DNA from: Nitrospirillum amazonense
GTDB lineage: Bacteria; Pseudomonadota; Alphaproteobacteria; Azospirillales; Azospirillaceae
Reading direction: 5' to 3'
Length of the DNA: 64,000 nucleotides
Assembly: GCF_007828045.1 (NCBI RefSeq)
Contig: NZ_VITN01000013.1
Span: forward strand, 62,001 to 126,000
Shown here: piece by piece, positions 1 through 8,214 of the stretch
Layout of the letters: each line of letters opens with the position of its first letter
How positions within the stretch are numbered: the first letter of the stretch is position 1
The notes under the pieces: model-generated
What the model saw: only the letters and a program-made list of their open reading frames with translations
What the model was told of the DNA's origin: nothing
Databases searched by the model: none
Made by a program: the position numbers and the translations under genes

Positions 1-624
1 GACCAGAGCGGCATGTCGCGCGCCGTCACACTGACCACACCCCTGCGGGTGGAGGAACGGGGGGAACGCCGCTACGCCTTGACCGGCACGCCCAGCGACT
101 GCGCCATCTTCGGCCTGCGCCACCTGCTGAAGGACAATCCGCCGGACATCGTGCTGTCCGGCATCAACCGGGGCGCCAATGTGGGCGACGAGGTGCCATA
201 TTCCGGCACCGTGGCGGCGGCCCTGACCGCGCGCCTGCTGGGCGTTCCGGCCATCGCCCTCAGCCAATCCTTCGCCAGGGGTGGCCAGGTGCGCTGGGAG
301 ACGGCGCGGGCGGTCTTCGCCCGGTCGCTGGACTATGCGCTGGACCTGCGGGTCGCCGCCAACGCCGTGCTGAACGTGAACTTTCCCGACGTGGACGCGG
401 CGGACGTGGGTGACGTGGTGCTGACACGGCAGAGCCGGGGCACCCTGGACCGCATCGACGTGGAGCCACGCGCCGACATGCGCGGCGGCACCTATTACTG
501 GATGGCCTTTCGCCGCCACATGCCCATCCTGGGGCCGGACACGGACGCCGGCGCGCTGAAGCACGGCCTGGTGTCGGTGACACCCCTGGGCTTCGACATG
601 ACCGCCCCGGAAGGCGTCGCCTGA
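1..624 (+). CDS. surE: 5'/3'-nucleotidase SurE, C-terminal part (start lies outside window)
   Basis: The reading frame is already open at base 1, so this is the last 207 or so residues of a protein usually about 250-260 aa long. It dephosphorylates nucleoside monophosphates in a metal-dependent reaction. The signature block SGINRGANVGDEVPYSGT is present, followed by the A-A-L-T-A region that packs against the active site. The N-terminal NDDG metal motif must lie upstream of the window. The stop codon falls inside the first copy of a 28-bp tandem repeat. The family call is secure; the precise substrate is not known. Confidence 0.93.
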   Translation, partial: DQSGMSRAVTLTTPLRVEERGERRYALTGTPSDCAIFGLRHLLKDNPPDIVLSGINRGANVGDEVPYSGTVAAALTARLLGVPAIALSQSFARGGQVRWETARAVFARSLDYALDLRVAANAVLNVNFPDVDAADVGDVVLTRQSRGTLDRIDVEPRADMRGGTYYWMAFRRHMPILGPDTDAGALKHGLVSVTPLGFDMTAPEGVA

Positions 625-690
625 CCAGACCGGACCGGAAGGCATAGCCTGACCAATCCGCCCCAGACGGCATAGCCTGACAGAGACCAC
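607..690 (+). repeat. 28-bp imperfect tandem repeat, three copies, over the surE stop codon
   Basis: Three successive 28-bp units begin at 607, 635 and 663. They share a core reading GGCATAGCCTGACCA or a close variant. Unit 1 contains the last surE codons and its TGA; units 2 and 3 are copies lying after the stop. It looks like a local duplication of the gene end. No function is evident. Confidence 0.7.
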
Positions 691-791
691 CTGGCCCGCC
701 CTTTGCTTCCGTATAAAGGGAAGGGGGCCGGCGGCCGGCCCCCAGGATTCCCGGATCAGACGGGAAGCCAGGCCAGCCAAGGGGGTTCGCC

Positions 792-986
792 ATGTCGGGC
801 GTGTCGTTGTTCCAGGGAAAGATTTACCGGGTGGGCAGAAGCGTGCTGGTGCTGGGCCTGGCGCTGGGCGCCCTCAGCGGCTGCGTCGTGGTTGATGCCG
901 CCGGCACCGCCGTGGGCACGGCGGCCGACGTGGCCGGCACCGCGGTCAGCACCACGGCCAAGGTCGTCACCGCGCCTGTGAGATAA
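792..986 (+). CDS. small predicted lipoprotein
   Basis: The product is 64 aa. A short basic N-terminus is followed by a hydrophobic stretch ending in a lipobox, LSGC, around residues 28-31, so Cys31 would be lipidated. The mature part is a low-complexity, Val/Ala/Gly/Thr-rich tail in which GTAV/GTAA motifs recur. No enzymatic domain is visible. It lies 168 bp after surE in the same direction and may be transcribed separately. The role is unknown; an envelope lipoprotein is the safest description. Confidence 0.62.
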   Translation: MSGVSLFQGKIYRVGRSVLVLGLALGALSGCVVVDAAGTAVGTAADVAGTAVSTTAKVVTAPVR

Positions 987-1020
987 GTTTCCCAGCAAAC
1001 GCCGGGCGCGATCGGAACCA

Positions 1021-1045
1021 AGCTGTGAAACGGCGTTTCATAGCT
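1021..1045. terminator. hairpin between convergent genes
   Basis: Two 10-nt arms (1021-1030 and 1036-1045) pair with one G-T pair around a CGGCG loop. The hairpin sits between the ends of the small lipoprotein gene and the GGDEF gene, so it could serve both. There is no T-tract, so the call is tentative. Confidence 0.4.
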
Positions 1046-1052
1046 CTGGCGT

Positions 1053-2696
1053 TCAGCCCAGCTCAATCCTGTTGCGGCCGGCATTCTTCGCGCGATAGAG
1101 CGCGGCGTCGGCCGTCAGGTTAAGGGCTTTGGCATCCAGCCCGGGCTTCAGGCCCACCACGCCGCCGGAGAAGGTCACCTGGAACTGGGTGTCGCCGTGC
1201 ACGTAGGGGATTTCGCTGAACTGCTGGCGCAGCGTGTCCAGCCGGGCCGCCGCGTCCTCGGCCCGGGTTTGGGGCATCAGCACGGCGAACTCCTCCCCGC
1301 CATAGCGCCCGATCATGTCGCTACGCCGCAGCCGCTGCTGCAGCAGGCGTGATAGGCTCTTGATCACCCGGTCCCCGGCCCCGTGGCCATAGCGGTCGTT
1401 GACCTTCTTGAAATGGTCGATATCCAGCATGGCGAAGGACAGGTCCGTGCCGTCGCGCTGGGCGCGGGCCACCTCGGTCACCAGCAAATCCTGGATCATC
1501 GGATGGTTGTAGGCGCCGGTCAGGCCGTCGCGCACCATCAGGGCCTTCAGCTGGCGGGCGCGGCGGGCACGGGCCCGCACGGTTTCGGTCAGGTCGCCCA
1601 GGTCGACGGGCTTGGTCAGATAGGCGTCGATGCCCGTACGCACGGCGGAGCGGTGCGTTTCCGCGTCCAGATCCGCTGTCAGGAAGACGATGGGCAGGGC
1701 CAGCAGGCCATCATACTGACGCAGGACCGACGCCAGCTCGAAACCCGTGCACTGGGGCATGATCAGGTCGGTGACCATCAGGTCGGTGTTGTGGTCATAC
1801 AGCGCTTCGACCGTCTGCAGCGGGTCGGTCACCAGCCGCGTCTGCATGCCGGCGGATTGCAGCGCCATCTCGTAATAGGCCCCGAGGGTGGCGTCGTCGT
1901 CCACGATCAGGATGCGCAACGGTTGGTCGGGGTCGCGTTCCGTCAGGCGGTCCAGATGGCCGACCAGGGCGTTGGCGTCGGGCGGCTTCACCACATAGGC
2001 GTCGCAACCGGCCCGCGCCGCCGCCAGCCGCGCGGCGAAGCCAGTGGCGGACGACAGCGCGAGGGTCGGTATCTTGCGCCCCTTGGCGTCCGTCATCTGC
2101 GTGGCGCTGGGGATCGTGCCCTGCGGGTTGATGTCCAGGATGATCGCTTCCGGCGCCGCCTCGGCCACCGCGGCGGTCAGGGCGTCGCCATCGGGAAAGG
2201 CGGTCAGCTTATAGCCGTAGGCGGCCAGGATGTCGGCCAGATCCTCGGCCTCCGCGCCATCGGCCAGCATCAGGTAGACGGAACGGTAGGGCCCCTCGCT
2301 GGACAGGGCGGGGGCGGCGGGCAGGGCATCGACGGCGGTGGCGGTCGGGGCGGCGTCGGTGATGGCTCGCGCCAGTCCGTCGATGGCGGCGTGGAGCACC
2401 GATGGGGCGATGGCGCCCATCTGGTCGACCACCTCCTCCAGCGCGCGGGCGGCGACGCTCAGGTCCGGCAGGCCGAAGGTGGCGCCGGAGCCGGCCAGGG
2501 AATGGGCGTGCCGCGCCAGGTCGGCGCGGGTGGCGGTGGCGTCGTCGCCATCCAGACCTTCCAGCATCTCCGCCGCGTGGCGGATCTGCGCCAGGCGATC
2601 CGGCAGGCCGGCCATGAAGTCCTGGCGGATTTTCTCCATCCGCGCCAGCAGGTCCGCTGGCGGGGTCGGCATGATGGGCGGGGTGTTCTGGATCAT
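1053..2696 (-). CDS. Hpt-REC-REC-GGDEF diguanylate cyclase (PleD-like)
   Basis: A cytoplasmic response regulator predicted to make cyclic di-GMP. Order: an Hpt domain with phospho-acceptor His65 (AHSLAGSG); a first receiver (about 135-250) that keeps the LDINP aspartate but only part of the acidic pair; a canonical second receiver (LIVDDD, VTDLIMP, TKP); then a GGDEF domain with an intact GGEEF motif. An RRSD motif five residues before GGEEF matches the inhibitory I-site, so product inhibition is expected. The ATG at 2696 forms an ATGA overlap with the upstream regulator's stop, which is why it was preferred over an ATG seven codons earlier (2717). It is the output end of a kinase, regulator and cyclase group. 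Confidence 0.9.
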   Translation of the reverse strand: MIQNTPPIMPTPPADLLARMEKIRQDFMAGLPDRLAQIRHAAEMLEGLDGDDATATRADLARHAHSLAGSGATFGLPDLSVAARALEEVVDQMGAIAPSVLHAAIDGLARAITDAAPTATAVDALPAAPALSSEGPYRSVYLMLADGAEAEDLADILAAYGYKLTAFPDGDALTAAVAEAAPEAIILDINPQGTIPSATQMTDAKGRKIPTLALSSATGFAARLAAARAGCDAYVVKPPDANALVGHLDRLTERDPDQPLRILIVDDDATLGAYYEMALQSAGMQTRLVTDPLQTVEALYDHNTDLMVTDLIMPQCTGFELASVLRQYDGLLALPIVFLTADLDAETHRSAVRTGIDAYLTKPVDLGDLTETVRARARRARQLKALMVRDGLTGAYNHPMIQDLLVTEVARAQRDGTDLSFAMLDIDHFKKVNDRYGHGAGDRVIKSLSRLLQQRLRRSDMIGRYGGEEFAVLMPQTRAEDAAARLDTLRQQFSEIPYVHGDTQFQVTFSGGVVGLKPGLDAKALNLTADAALYRAKNAGRNRIELG

Positions 2697-3085
2697 GTCG
2701 GGCCGGCGCCACCCCACAGGTCGCGCACGGTGTTGGGCAGGCTCATGGGGTCGAAGGGTTTGGCGATCACGCCCACCGCGCCCAGCTCCTTGAACCGTGC
2801 CACCTCCGACGGTTGGACCTTGGCGGTCATGAAGGCGATGGGGACGCCAGCCAGGGACGGGCGCTGGCGGATGGCGTCCAGCGTGGCGGGACCGTCCATG
2901 CCGGGCATCATGGCGTCCAACAGGATCAGCTGGGGCGTCCAGCCATCCAGGATTTCCAAGGCGTGGGCACCGGATTCGGCCATCTGCACGTCAAAGCCGC
3001 CGACATGGCGCAAACTGAGTTCGACGATGGCGCGGATGTCCGGCTCGTCATCGACATAGAGGATGCGGTTCAGTGACTCGGCCAT
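2693..3085 (-). CDS. CheY-like single-domain response regulator
   Basis: A 130-aa stand-alone receiver. The acidic pair D12-D13, phospho-acceptor D57 (LLDAMMP) and the conserved lysine in AKPFDP are all present, so it should be phosphorylatable. There is no output domain. It overlaps the downstream GGDEF gene by four bases and lies about 200 bp after the CHASE3 kinase. A likely role is carrying phosphate between that kinase and the Hpt or receiver domains of the cyclase; this is inferred from gene order. Confidence 0.9.
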   Translation of the reverse strand: MAESLNRILYVDDEPDIRAIVELSLRHVGGFDVQMAESGAHALEILDGWTPQLILLDAMMPGMDGPATLDAIRQRPSLAGVPIAFMTAKVQPSEVARFKELGAVGVIAKPFDPMSLPNTVRDLWGGAGPT

Positions 3086-3284
3086 GCTGCCTCGCGGTGG
3101 TCTGGTGCGATGGACTTGGGTGCCATGGTCTCGGGAGGGACATGCCGGCGTCCCCGTGGCGCTACAGTGCGCACCAGGGTAGCCGCCGGGGCCAGCGGGC
3201 GCAAATGGAGTTCGGGCGACAGTCGGCCACAGGCTGCCGGGCCGCCAAGGTGCCGTTCAGGGGGGTGGGATCAAGGGGGCTGGG

Positions 3285-5405
3285 TCAGGGGGACTGCGGG
3301 ATGTCGGCGCCCGCAGGGGCGTCGGACCGGGCATCAATGCGCCTGGACGGCAGGATCAGCACGAATTCCGTGTCGCCCGGGTGACTGGTCAGGGTCATGT
3401 TTCCGCCGTGGCGCTCCACGATGGCCTTGACGATGGACAGGCCCAGGCCGTTGCCGCCTTTCTGCCGGCTGTCCGACGAGTCCGCCTGGGCGAATTTCTG
3501 AAACAGGCGCGGCTTGAACCAGTCCGGCACGCCGGGGCCGTTGTCGTGCACAGAGAGGCGGACGCGGCCATCCTCCACCTCGCCCCGCACGGTCACGGCG
3601 CCGCCGGGGTTGGAATATTTGATGGCGTTGGACACCAGGTTGGCCAGCACCTGCCGCAGGCGTCGCGGGTCGCCCACCACGGGAAGGGGACCGGTTGAAA
3701 TGTGGCGCAGGGTGACGGTGTGTTCCTCGGCCATGGGGCGCAGCGTGGCCACCGTCTCTGCCGCCAATTCCCCCAGGTCCAGCTTGTCCGCCTTCAGATC
3801 CAGGGTGCCGGATTCAATACGCTCGATATCCAGCAGGTCGTTGACGATGGCGATCAGCCGCTCGCTGTTGCGGTCGGCGATGCGCAGCAGGTTCTGCGCC
3901 TGGACGGACAGGGCGTCGGGCATGCCCAGCGCCAGGCGTATGGAGCCATGGATGGAGGTCAGCGGCGTGCGCAATTCATGGCTGACGGTGGAGATGAAGG
4001 CGTCCTTCATGCGCTCCACCTCCTTGCGATGCGTGATGTCGCGCAGCACCAGGGTGTAGAGGGGGCGGTCATCCAGCTGGGTGGTGGTGACGGTCAGTTC
4101 CGCCGGAAAGCGGCGTTCCTCACCGCGCACCTCGACCTCGCGGGGGCTGTTCCCTTCCAGCGCCAGGGGCAGCCACAGGGTGCCGGCCGCCTCTTCCAGT
4201 ACGGCGCTGGCGGCGGCGCTGGCCCCGGCCAGGCTGGGCAGGGTCAGGAACTCGTCCACCGGCAGGCCCAGCAATTGGCGCACGTCGCGGCCCAGCATGG
4301 TGGCGCCGGCGCGGTTGGCGGACAGGATGACGCCCGCCTCGTTGATGGTCAGGACGCCGTCCTCCAGGCTGTTCAGGATGCTGTCCAGCCGCTCCCGGCT
4401 TTCCTGCACGGTGGCCAGCATGCGGCGTTCCAGGGCCTCGCGGTCCGCCTGCTGGCGCTCCCGCGCCTGTTTCTGTTCCTTCAACGATTGCAGGGCGCGC
4501 GCCATGGTGCCCAGTTCATCGCTGCGTCCGGCACCGGTGACCGTGACGCTGGCGTCGCCCCGGGCGATGGCGCGCAGCGCGGCGGTCAGGGCCAGGATGG
4601 GCAGCACCAGGCTGCGCGACAGCAGGACCCAGATGCCGATGGCGGTGGCGACGATCATCAGGCCGCCCACCAGGATGCCCCGCACCCCCTCCGACTGGGC
4701 GTTCTGCTGGCGCACCAGATCCTGGTCCAGCATTTCGCGTTCCGCCGTCGCGATGGCGTCCAACGTGCCGCGCACCGCATCCATGGAGCGCTTGCCCCCC
4801 AAGGCCCGGGCCTGGTCGCGGGCCAGGGCCCGCGTCGTGGGGTCCGCCGCCATGGTCAAGGTGGGGTTGGCGTAGCCGTCCTGCCAATCGCGCACCTCGG
4901 CGCGCAGGGTATCCACCTGCCGCCGCTGGTCCGTGTCGCCCTGAATCAGCGCCTCCAGCCTTGCCAGGCGGCTTTCCTGCGACTGCATGGCCTGGCGGGT
5001 CGGCTCCAGGAAGGTGGGATCACCCGCCACGATATAGCCGCGCAGGCCCGTCTCCTGGTCCAGCATGGTGGTGCGCACCGCCTCCACCGCCTGGATGACG
5101 GCCAGAGCCTGCTGGCTGTCGCGGGTGGTGCCGACGATGACGTCGATCTTGCGCATGCCCCACAGGCAGACCGCGGCCGCCAGGACGAACAGCAGGGTGA
5201 AGGCCAGGAACAGGCGGCGGGGAATGGACAGGCCCTGAAGGGGGCGCGCCGGGGTGTCGTCGGGTGGGATGGGGATGTCGGCGCCGGCGGTGTGCGCGTC
5301 GGCGATGGTCGCGTCCGGTGACGGCCGGGCGCTTTGCTGCGGACCCGTTCTTTCGGTGCCGCCGTGGGCGGCGTTGTCGGCCGGGGCGTTGAGGTCCAGG
5401 ATCAT
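3285..5405 (-). CDS. membrane sensor histidine kinase, CHASE3-HAMP-PAS-HisKA-HATPase
   Basis: A 706-aa kinase. A proline-rich cytoplasmic N-terminus (1-60) precedes TM1 (about 65-83). A periplasmic CHASE3-type domain follows (84-240, containing DQETGLRGYIVAGD), then TM2 (244-263), HAMP (264-316), PAS (about 335-455) and HisKA with His476 in SHELRTP. The ATPase domain has N593, DNGPGVP and GGNGLGLSI boxes, so it is complete. No receiver is fused; the nearby CheY-like protein and cyclase probably take the phosphate. CHASE3 ligands are generally unknown. Confidence 0.92.
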   Translation of the reverse strand: MILDLNAPADNAAHGGTERTGPQQSARPSPDATIADAHTAGADIPIPPDDTPARPLQGLSIPRRLFLAFTLLFVLAAAVCLWGMRKIDVIVGTTRDSQQALAVIQAVEAVRTTMLDQETGLRGYIVAGDPTFLEPTRQAMQSQESRLARLEALIQGDTDQRRQVDTLRAEVRDWQDGYANPTLTMAADPTTRALARDQARALGGKRSMDAVRGTLDAIATAEREMLDQDLVRQQNAQSEGVRGILVGGLMIVATAIGIWVLLSRSLVLPILALTAALRAIARGDASVTVTGAGRSDELGTMARALQSLKEQKQARERQQADREALERRMLATVQESRERLDSILNSLEDGVLTINEAGVILSANRAGATMLGRDVRQLLGLPVDEFLTLPSLAGASAAASAVLEEAAGTLWLPLALEGNSPREVEVRGEERRFPAELTVTTTQLDDRPLYTLVLRDITHRKEVERMKDAFISTVSHELRTPLTSIHGSIRLALGMPDALSVQAQNLLRIADRNSERLIAIVNDLLDIERIESGTLDLKADKLDLGELAAETVATLRPMAEEHTVTLRHISTGPLPVVGDPRRLRQVLANLVSNAIKYSNPGGAVTVRGEVEDGRVRLSVHDNGPGVPDWFKPRLFQKFAQADSSDSRQKGGNGLGLSIVKAIVERHGGNMTLTSHPGDTEFVLILPSRRIDARSDAPAGADIPQSP

Positions 5406-5939
5406 ACGCTTTCGTCTTGCCGTCCGGGGACGCCCCCGGTCATGGGTGCGGCTGACAAGCAGGCTTGCGCCCTAAACGTTAACAATTCCACTATGGGGGC
5501 ACCCATTGCGGGTAGGCGGGGCAATGGTTTCCGGGGCCCGGGGGGCCTCGTGCCGGGCGCTGATTCCACGCCGTTTGGGGACGATCACCAAGGGTGCATT
5601 CGGTCAGGATTTCGCGAACTTGGGGGATACTTTAGCCCTAGGCCATGCTGGATCCGGCCCCGATCCCGGCGCGCCGCCCTGGGGAATCGGGTAGGTGGCG
5701 GGAGAAGGGCCCCGGCCATGCGCGTGAATCTCCCCTGCTCAGGGGTGACATGCCGCAAGAGCCCTTGGAAAAGGTGGCGGAACGCGCTAGATATCCGCCC
5801 GCCCGGGAGGTAATGCGGCGTGCCGTCGACCCCCCGGCCTTTTTTCATGCGGGTCCTTTCAGGGCCCGCGCTCGTTTTTGAACACCCCCCGCGCCGGCTT
5901 CATTCTTTTGCACCGGACGTTGGACGACGGAGCCCTCTA
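5406..5939. other. intergenic region between divergent kinase and EF-G genes
   Basis: 534 bp with no convincing gene; short frames here lack ribosome sites and family features. It should hold the promoters of both flanking genes, but no strong match stands out. The EF-G ribosome site (GGAG, seven bases before the ATG) is at its right edge. Confidence 0.5.
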
Positions 5940-8081
5940 ATGCCCCGCAGCACACCGCTGGACGACATTCGCAACATCGGCATCATCGCCCACGTCGATG
6001 CCGGCAAGACGACGACCACTGAGCGCATCCTGTACTACACGGGTCGCAAGCACACGATCGTCGACATTCATGACACCAAGGACCTGAAGTCGTCGACCAC
6101 GACCGACTATCTGGAACAGGAACAGAAGCGCGGCATCACCATTCAGTCCGCTGCCGTGTCCTGCTTCTGGAAGAACAAGAAGATCAACCTGATCGACACC
6201 CCAGGCCACGTGGACTTCACCATCGAGGTGAACCGCTCCCTGCGCGTGCTCGACGGCGCCGTGGTGGTGTTCGACGGCGTGGCCGGTGTGGAGCCCCAGA
6301 CCGAGACCAACTGGCGCCTGGCGGACAACTACAACGTTCCGCGTATGTGCTACGTCAACAAGATGGACCGTTCCGGCGCCAGCTTCAGCCGGTGCGTGGA
6401 CATGATCGTGAAGCGCCTGGGCGCCACCCCGGCCGTCATCCAGCTGCCGCTGGGCTCTGAAGACAACTTCCAGGGCATGATCGACCTCGTCGAGATGAAG
6501 GCTTACGTCTGGTTCTCCGAGGAAAAGGACAGCCAGTGGGAAATCTGGGACGTCACCGACGACCTGGCCGACAAGCTGAAGATCACCAACGCCTACGACC
6601 GTGAGTTGCTGGGCAAGGTCGCCGAGTACCGCGCTAACCTGATCGACACCTGCCTGATGCAGGACGATGCGGCCATGGAACAGTACCTGGAAAGCGGCGA
6701 TGAGCCGGCGGTCGAGGTCCTGAAGGAATGCCTGCGCAAGGGCACCCTGAGCGGCGCCTTCACCCCGGTGCTGTGCGGTTCGTCCTACAAGAACAAGGGC
6801 GTGCAGCAGCTGCTGGATGCGGTGATCTGGTACCTGCCGGCCCCGACGGAAGTCGAGGCCATCAAGACCGTGGATCCGGACGGCAACCCGAACGGCGAGC
6901 GCAAGTCGTCGGACGACGAGCCCTTCTCCGGCCTGGCCTTCAAGGTCATCAACGACAAGTACGGCGCCCTGACCTTCGTGCGCGTCTACTCCGGCGTCGT
7001 GTCCAAGGGCACCTCCCTGCTGAACACCACCCGCGGCAAGCGTGAGCGCATCGGCCGTATCGTGGAAATGTTCGCCAAGGAAGCGAACGACCTGGAAGAA
7101 GCCCGCGCGGGCGACATCGTGGCCTTCGTCTCGCTGGCCGAGACGGATACCGGTGACACCCTGTGCGACCCCACCGCCCCGGTGGTGCTGGAGCGCATGC
7201 GCTTCCCCGATCCCGTGATCAGCGTGTCGGTGGAGCCGAAGAACCGCGTCGATCAGGACAAGTTCGGCGCCGCCCTGGGCAAGATGGTCCGCGCGGATCC
7301 GTCGCTGCGTCTGGAAACGGACCGCGATACCGGCCAGACCCTGCTGCGCGGCATGGGCGAGCTGCACCTGGAAGTGACGCTCGACCGTATGCGCACCGAG
7401 TTCGGCGTGGAAGGTGTGATGGGCCGTCCGCAGGTCGCCTACCGCGAGACGATCACCAAGACCGTCGAATACACCTACACCCACAAGAAGCAGACCGGTG
7501 GTTCGGGCCAGTTCGCCGAAGTGAAGATTCGCTTCGAGCCGAAGGAGCGCGGCGAGGGCTTCAAGTTCACCGACAAGGTCGTCGGCGGCACCGTGCCGCG
7601 CGAATACGTCCCGTCGGTGGAAAAGGGCCTGACCGTCCAGAAGGAAGACGGCGTTCTGGCCAGCTACCCGACCGTGGACTTCGAAGCCACCCTGCTGGAC
7701 GGTAAGTACCACGAAGTGGACTCGAACGCCCTGACGTTCGAAATCGCTGCCAAGGCCTGCTTCCGCGAAGGCATCCGGACCGCCGGTCCGATCCTGCTGG
7801 AGCCGGTGATGAAGGTCGAGGTGGTGGTTCCGGACGATTACCTGGGTGACGTGATCGGCGACATCAACCGTCGTCGCGGCACGGTGCTGGGCCAGCTGGA
7901 GCGTGGCCACAACATCGCCGTCGAATCCCACGTGCCGCTGTCCGAAATGTTCGGTTACATCGGTCAGCTGCGTGGCATGACCTCGGGTCGTGGCTCCTAC
8001 ACCATGGAGTTCTCGCACTACGACCCGGTGCCGAAGAACGTGGCCGACGAGATCATCGCGAAGAGCGGCAAGGCCGCCTGA
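5940..8081 (+). CDS. fusA: translation elongation factor G (stand-alone copy)
   Basis: A 713-aa translational GTPase driving ribosomal translocation. G1 [13 protein letters not shown] (18-30), G3 DTPGH (86-90) and G4 NKMD (140-143) are intact, and domain IV carries [11 protein letters not shown]. The ATG at 5940 has GGAG seven bases upstream; an in-frame start 120 bp earlier lacks this support. The gene is monocistronic, with its own terminator, and is not next to rpsL/rpsG/tuf, so it may be a second EF-G. The segment after G1 ([18 protein letters not shown]) departs from the more usual GEVHDGAATMD pattern, as in EF-G2-type paralogs. Codon use is strongly optimised, suggesting high expression. 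Confidence 0.9.
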   Translation: MPRSTPLDDIRNIGIIAHVDAGKTTTTERILYYTGRKHTIVDIHDTKDLKSSTTTDYLEQEQKRGITIQSAAVSCFWKNKKINLIDTPGHVDFTIEVNRSLRVLDGAVVVFDGVAGVEPQTETNWRLADNYNVPRMCYVNKMDRSGASFSRCVDMIVKRLGATPAVIQLPLGSEDNFQGMIDLVEMKAYVWFSEEKDSQWEIWDVTDDLADKLKITNAYDRELLGKVAEYRANLIDTCLMQDDAAMEQYLESGDEPAVEVLKECLRKGTLSGAFTPVLCGSSYKNKGVQQLLDAVIWYLPAPTEVEAIKTVDPDGNPNGERKSSDDEPFSGLAFKVINDKYGALTFVRVYSGVVSKGTSLLNTTRGKRERIGRIVEMFAKEANDLEEARAGDIVAFVSLAETDTGDTLCDPTAPVVLERMRFPDPVISVSVEPKNRVDQDKFGAALGKMVRADPSLRLETDRDTGQTLLRGMGELHLEVTLDRMRTEFGVEGVMGRPQVAYRETITKTVEYTYTHKKQTGGSGQFAEVKIRFEPKERGEGFKFTDKVVGGTVPREYVPSVEKGLTVQKEDGVLASYPTVDFEATLLDGKYHEVDSNALTFEIAAKACFREGIRTAGPILLEPVMKVEVVVPDDYLGDVIGDINRRRGTVLGQLERGHNIAVESHVPLSEMFGYIGQLRGMTSGRGSYTMEFSHYDPVPKNVADEIIAKSGKAA

Positions 8082-8111
8082 GCCTGATTTCATAGGCAAT
8101 GAGTGCAAGAG

Positions 8112-8144
8112 CGGCCGCCCCACCCGGGGCGGCCGTTTCTTTTT
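8112..8144 (+). terminator. Rho-independent terminator of the EF-G gene
   Basis: A perfect 10-bp GC stem (8112-8121 with 8126-8135) around a four-base loop is followed by TTTCTTTTT. It lies 30 bp after the EF-G stop. Confidence 0.9.
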
Positions 8145-8214
8145 AGGCGTGATCCAGGAAAGGCTGGGCATTGTACGGCCACGGAACCGACGCCGTGCCG
8201 CTTGGCCTGAAGGC

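Noticed and set aside
1383-3059. Long plus-strand frame opposite the GGDEF and CheY-like genes
   Set aside because: Gly/His/Gln/Arg-rich translation typical of antisense high-GC DNA; the minus-strand genes have clear domains.
5820-5939. N-terminal extension of EF-G
   Set aside because: The extra 40 residues are not EF-G-like and the good ribosome site precedes the ATG at 5940.
5937-8171. 744-aa minus-strand frame opposite EF-G
   Set aside because: It exactly shadows EF-G and shows only antisense composition, rich in His, Gly, Leu and Val.
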